Source: DAOVQB01 sp023128935 (GTDB lineage: Bacteria > Eisenbacteria > RBG-16-71-46 > CAIMUX01 > WJJG01). From it: DNA of 5,138 nucleotides. A model generated the notes under the pieces. It saw nothing but the letters and a program-made list of their open reading frames with translations, was not told where the DNA came from and did no database searches. How positions within the stretch are numbered: position 1 is the first letter of the stretch; each line of letters starts with the position of its first letter. The position numbers were made by a program, and so were the translations under genes. Positions 4,592 to 5,138 of this stretch are shown in pieces. The DNA is taken from NCBI GenBank assembly GCA_030628905.1, contig DAOVQB010000258.1, positions 1 to 5,138 of the forward strand. The letters are read 5' to 3'.

Positions 4592-5138
4592 GTTGCCGAT
4601 TCTCCGTCTTTTCCCTTTCGGGTCGGAATCCTGAAGAAACCGCCCGCAAGCAGCTCGCGCCCTACAGCCCTGAGTGTGATCACGACGAACACGAGGGAGA
4701 ACCCCGCGACCACCGACAAGACAGGAGGGACTTTCCAAATCAACAGGACCGCCAGTCCCCCATAGACCACCATGACCTTTATCGCCAGAAGAAGCGCAAT
4801 TCTTTGGAAGTTCCTCTTCTGCGTGGTGATGATTTCTCGGATTAGTGCCGCCAGGAAAAAGAGGTTCCCACCCCCAACCAGGACTCCCCCAGCGAACCCG
4901 AGGGCCCACGGCCAGCCGAAGTAGACCCACGCGGCCAGAATGACGACCGCCCCGAACCACGTAGAACTGATGAGGATACGACGGACTGCATCCGGTCCGG
5001 ACAGTACGGTCCCCCCGGGAGATACGGGGCCTCCGGGAAGCGTAGCCCCTCCGGGAAGCGCAACCCCTCCGGGCGATGCAGCCCCTTCGGGAGGTGCTGC
5101 CCCCCGGGGAGAGGTTGGGTTGTCGGTAGCAGCATCCC
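4588..5138 (-). CDS. atpI: AtpI-type ATP synthase-associated membrane protein with Pro-Gly repeat N-terminus (5' partial)
   Basis: I read 182 residues plus the TGA stop, open to the window edge. No in-frame ATG, GTG or TTG occurs before residue 122, so the start lies beyond 5138. Residues 51-163 match the layout of the ATP synthase subunit I family: four membrane helices near 56-73, 77-98, 113-134 and 137-158, with the glycine-rich ALGFAGGVLVGGGNLFFLA in helix 2 and a basic loop (TTQKRNFQR) before helix 3. The position immediately before atpB is typical of atpI. Members are described as aiding c-ring assembly or Mg2+/Ca2+ handling; the role here is inferred. Residues 1-50 are unusual: Pro/Gly/Ala-rich, with hexapeptides such as GVALPG, GATLPG and GPVSPG. 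Arg52-Arg53 before helix 1 suggests this tail is cytoplasmic. The stop overlaps the atpB start by four bases, implying translational coupling. The homology is judged from pattern, not a search. Confidence 0.8.
   Translation of the reverse strand, partial: DAATDNPTSPRGAAPPEGAASPGGVALPGGATLPGGPVSPGGTVLSGPDAVRRILISSTWFGAVVILAAWVYFGWPWALGFAGGVLVGGGNLFFLAALIREIITTQKRNFQRIALLLAIKVMVVYGGLAVLLIWKVPPVLSVVAGFSLVFVVITLRAVGRELLAGGFFRIPTRKGKDGESAT
5012..5119. repeat. Six degenerate 18-bp tandem repeats inside the AtpI-like gene
   Basis: Units begin at 5012, 5030, 5048, 5066, 5084 and, more degenerate, 5102. The central pair, CCTCCGGGAAGCGTAGCC and CCTCCGGGAAGCGCAACC, differ at two of 18 positions. On the minus strand they encode hexapeptides with the consensus G-x-[AVT]-[LS]-P-G. 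Because the period is a multiple of three, changes in copy number keep the reading frame. Repeat identity decays outward in both directions. Confidence 0.88.

Noticed and set aside
4588..4773. A complete 61-residue protein starting at the ATG at 4773
   Set aside because: The same frame stays open to the window end and encodes the first two and a half helices of an AtpI-type protein. The ATG falls in the middle of helix 3.
3548..4960. The longest open frame for subunit a, 470 residues starting at a GTG at 4960
   Set aside because: The first 123 residues are a frame-shifted reading of the AtpI-like gene, which has coherent membrane helices in its own frame. No family similarity is visible in them. 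The GTG at 4591 has a ribosome site and overlaps the upstream stop.
5012..5119. CRISPR-like array
   Set aside because: The 18-bp units are contiguous with no spacers, and they lie inside a coding frame.
4842..5135. A 97-residue minus-strand reading frame with Pro/Gly/Leu repeats (for example LRFPEG)
   Set aside because: The 18-bp repeat is periodic in every frame, so repeats alone are not evidence. This frame stops in the middle of the AtpI helices and shows no family features.

Overview
The window is an internal piece of a bacterial F1Fo ATP synthase operon. Every gene lies on the minus strand, so transcription runs from high to low coordinates. In that order the genes are: an AtpI-type membrane protein (5' end outside the window), atpB (subunit a), atpE (subunit c), atpF (subunit b), atpH (delta), atpA (alpha), and the first 61 codons of atpG (gamma), which runs off at base 1. 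I see no gene on the plus strand and no RNA gene, mobile element, CRISPR array or convincing intrinsic terminator. The beta and epsilon genes, the operon promoter and the start of the AtpI gene are not in the window.

The DNA is GC-rich. A single b subunit and the order I-B-E-F-H-A-G fit many non-cyanobacterial bacteria. Subunit a has a signal-peptide-like N-terminal extension, a His/Glu-rich segment after it and a His/Glu-rich C-terminus, which I associate with diderm phyla such as the Bacteroidetes/Chlorobi side of the tree. I cannot name a phylum safely; an uncultured GC-rich diderm is the best guess. The c subunit has a proton-type ion site, so the enzyme is predicted to be H+-coupled.

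Layout: 5138-4588 AtpI-like protein, whose cytoplasmic N-terminus is encoded by 18-bp repeats (Pro-Gly-Gly hexapeptides); 4591-3548 atpB, overlapping the previous stop in a GTGA; 3547-3455 spacer with a perfect 15-bp tandem duplication ahead of a strong atpE ribosome site; 3454-3221 atpE; 3220-3054 a 167-bp spacer with two stem-loops; 3053-2562 atpF, with a GTG start and a doubled Shine-Dalgarno; 2463-1912 atpH; 1782-271 atpA; 183-1 atpG. Apart from the AtpI/atpB overlap, all spacers are 87-167 bp, wide for co-transcribed subunit genes, and several hold hairpins without U-tracts. They may tune mRNA processing and subunit stoichiometry.

Together AtpB, AtpE and AtpF form the membrane Fo sector (channel, rotor ring, stalk). 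AtpH and AtpA belong to F1 and the stator attachment, AtpG is the central shaft, and AtpI is an assembly or ion-handling accessory. The genes are conventional. The least ordinary element is the repeat-bearing N-terminus of the AtpI-like protein, which is easily missed because no ATG, GTG or TTG lies in frame upstream of codon 122 in the window.
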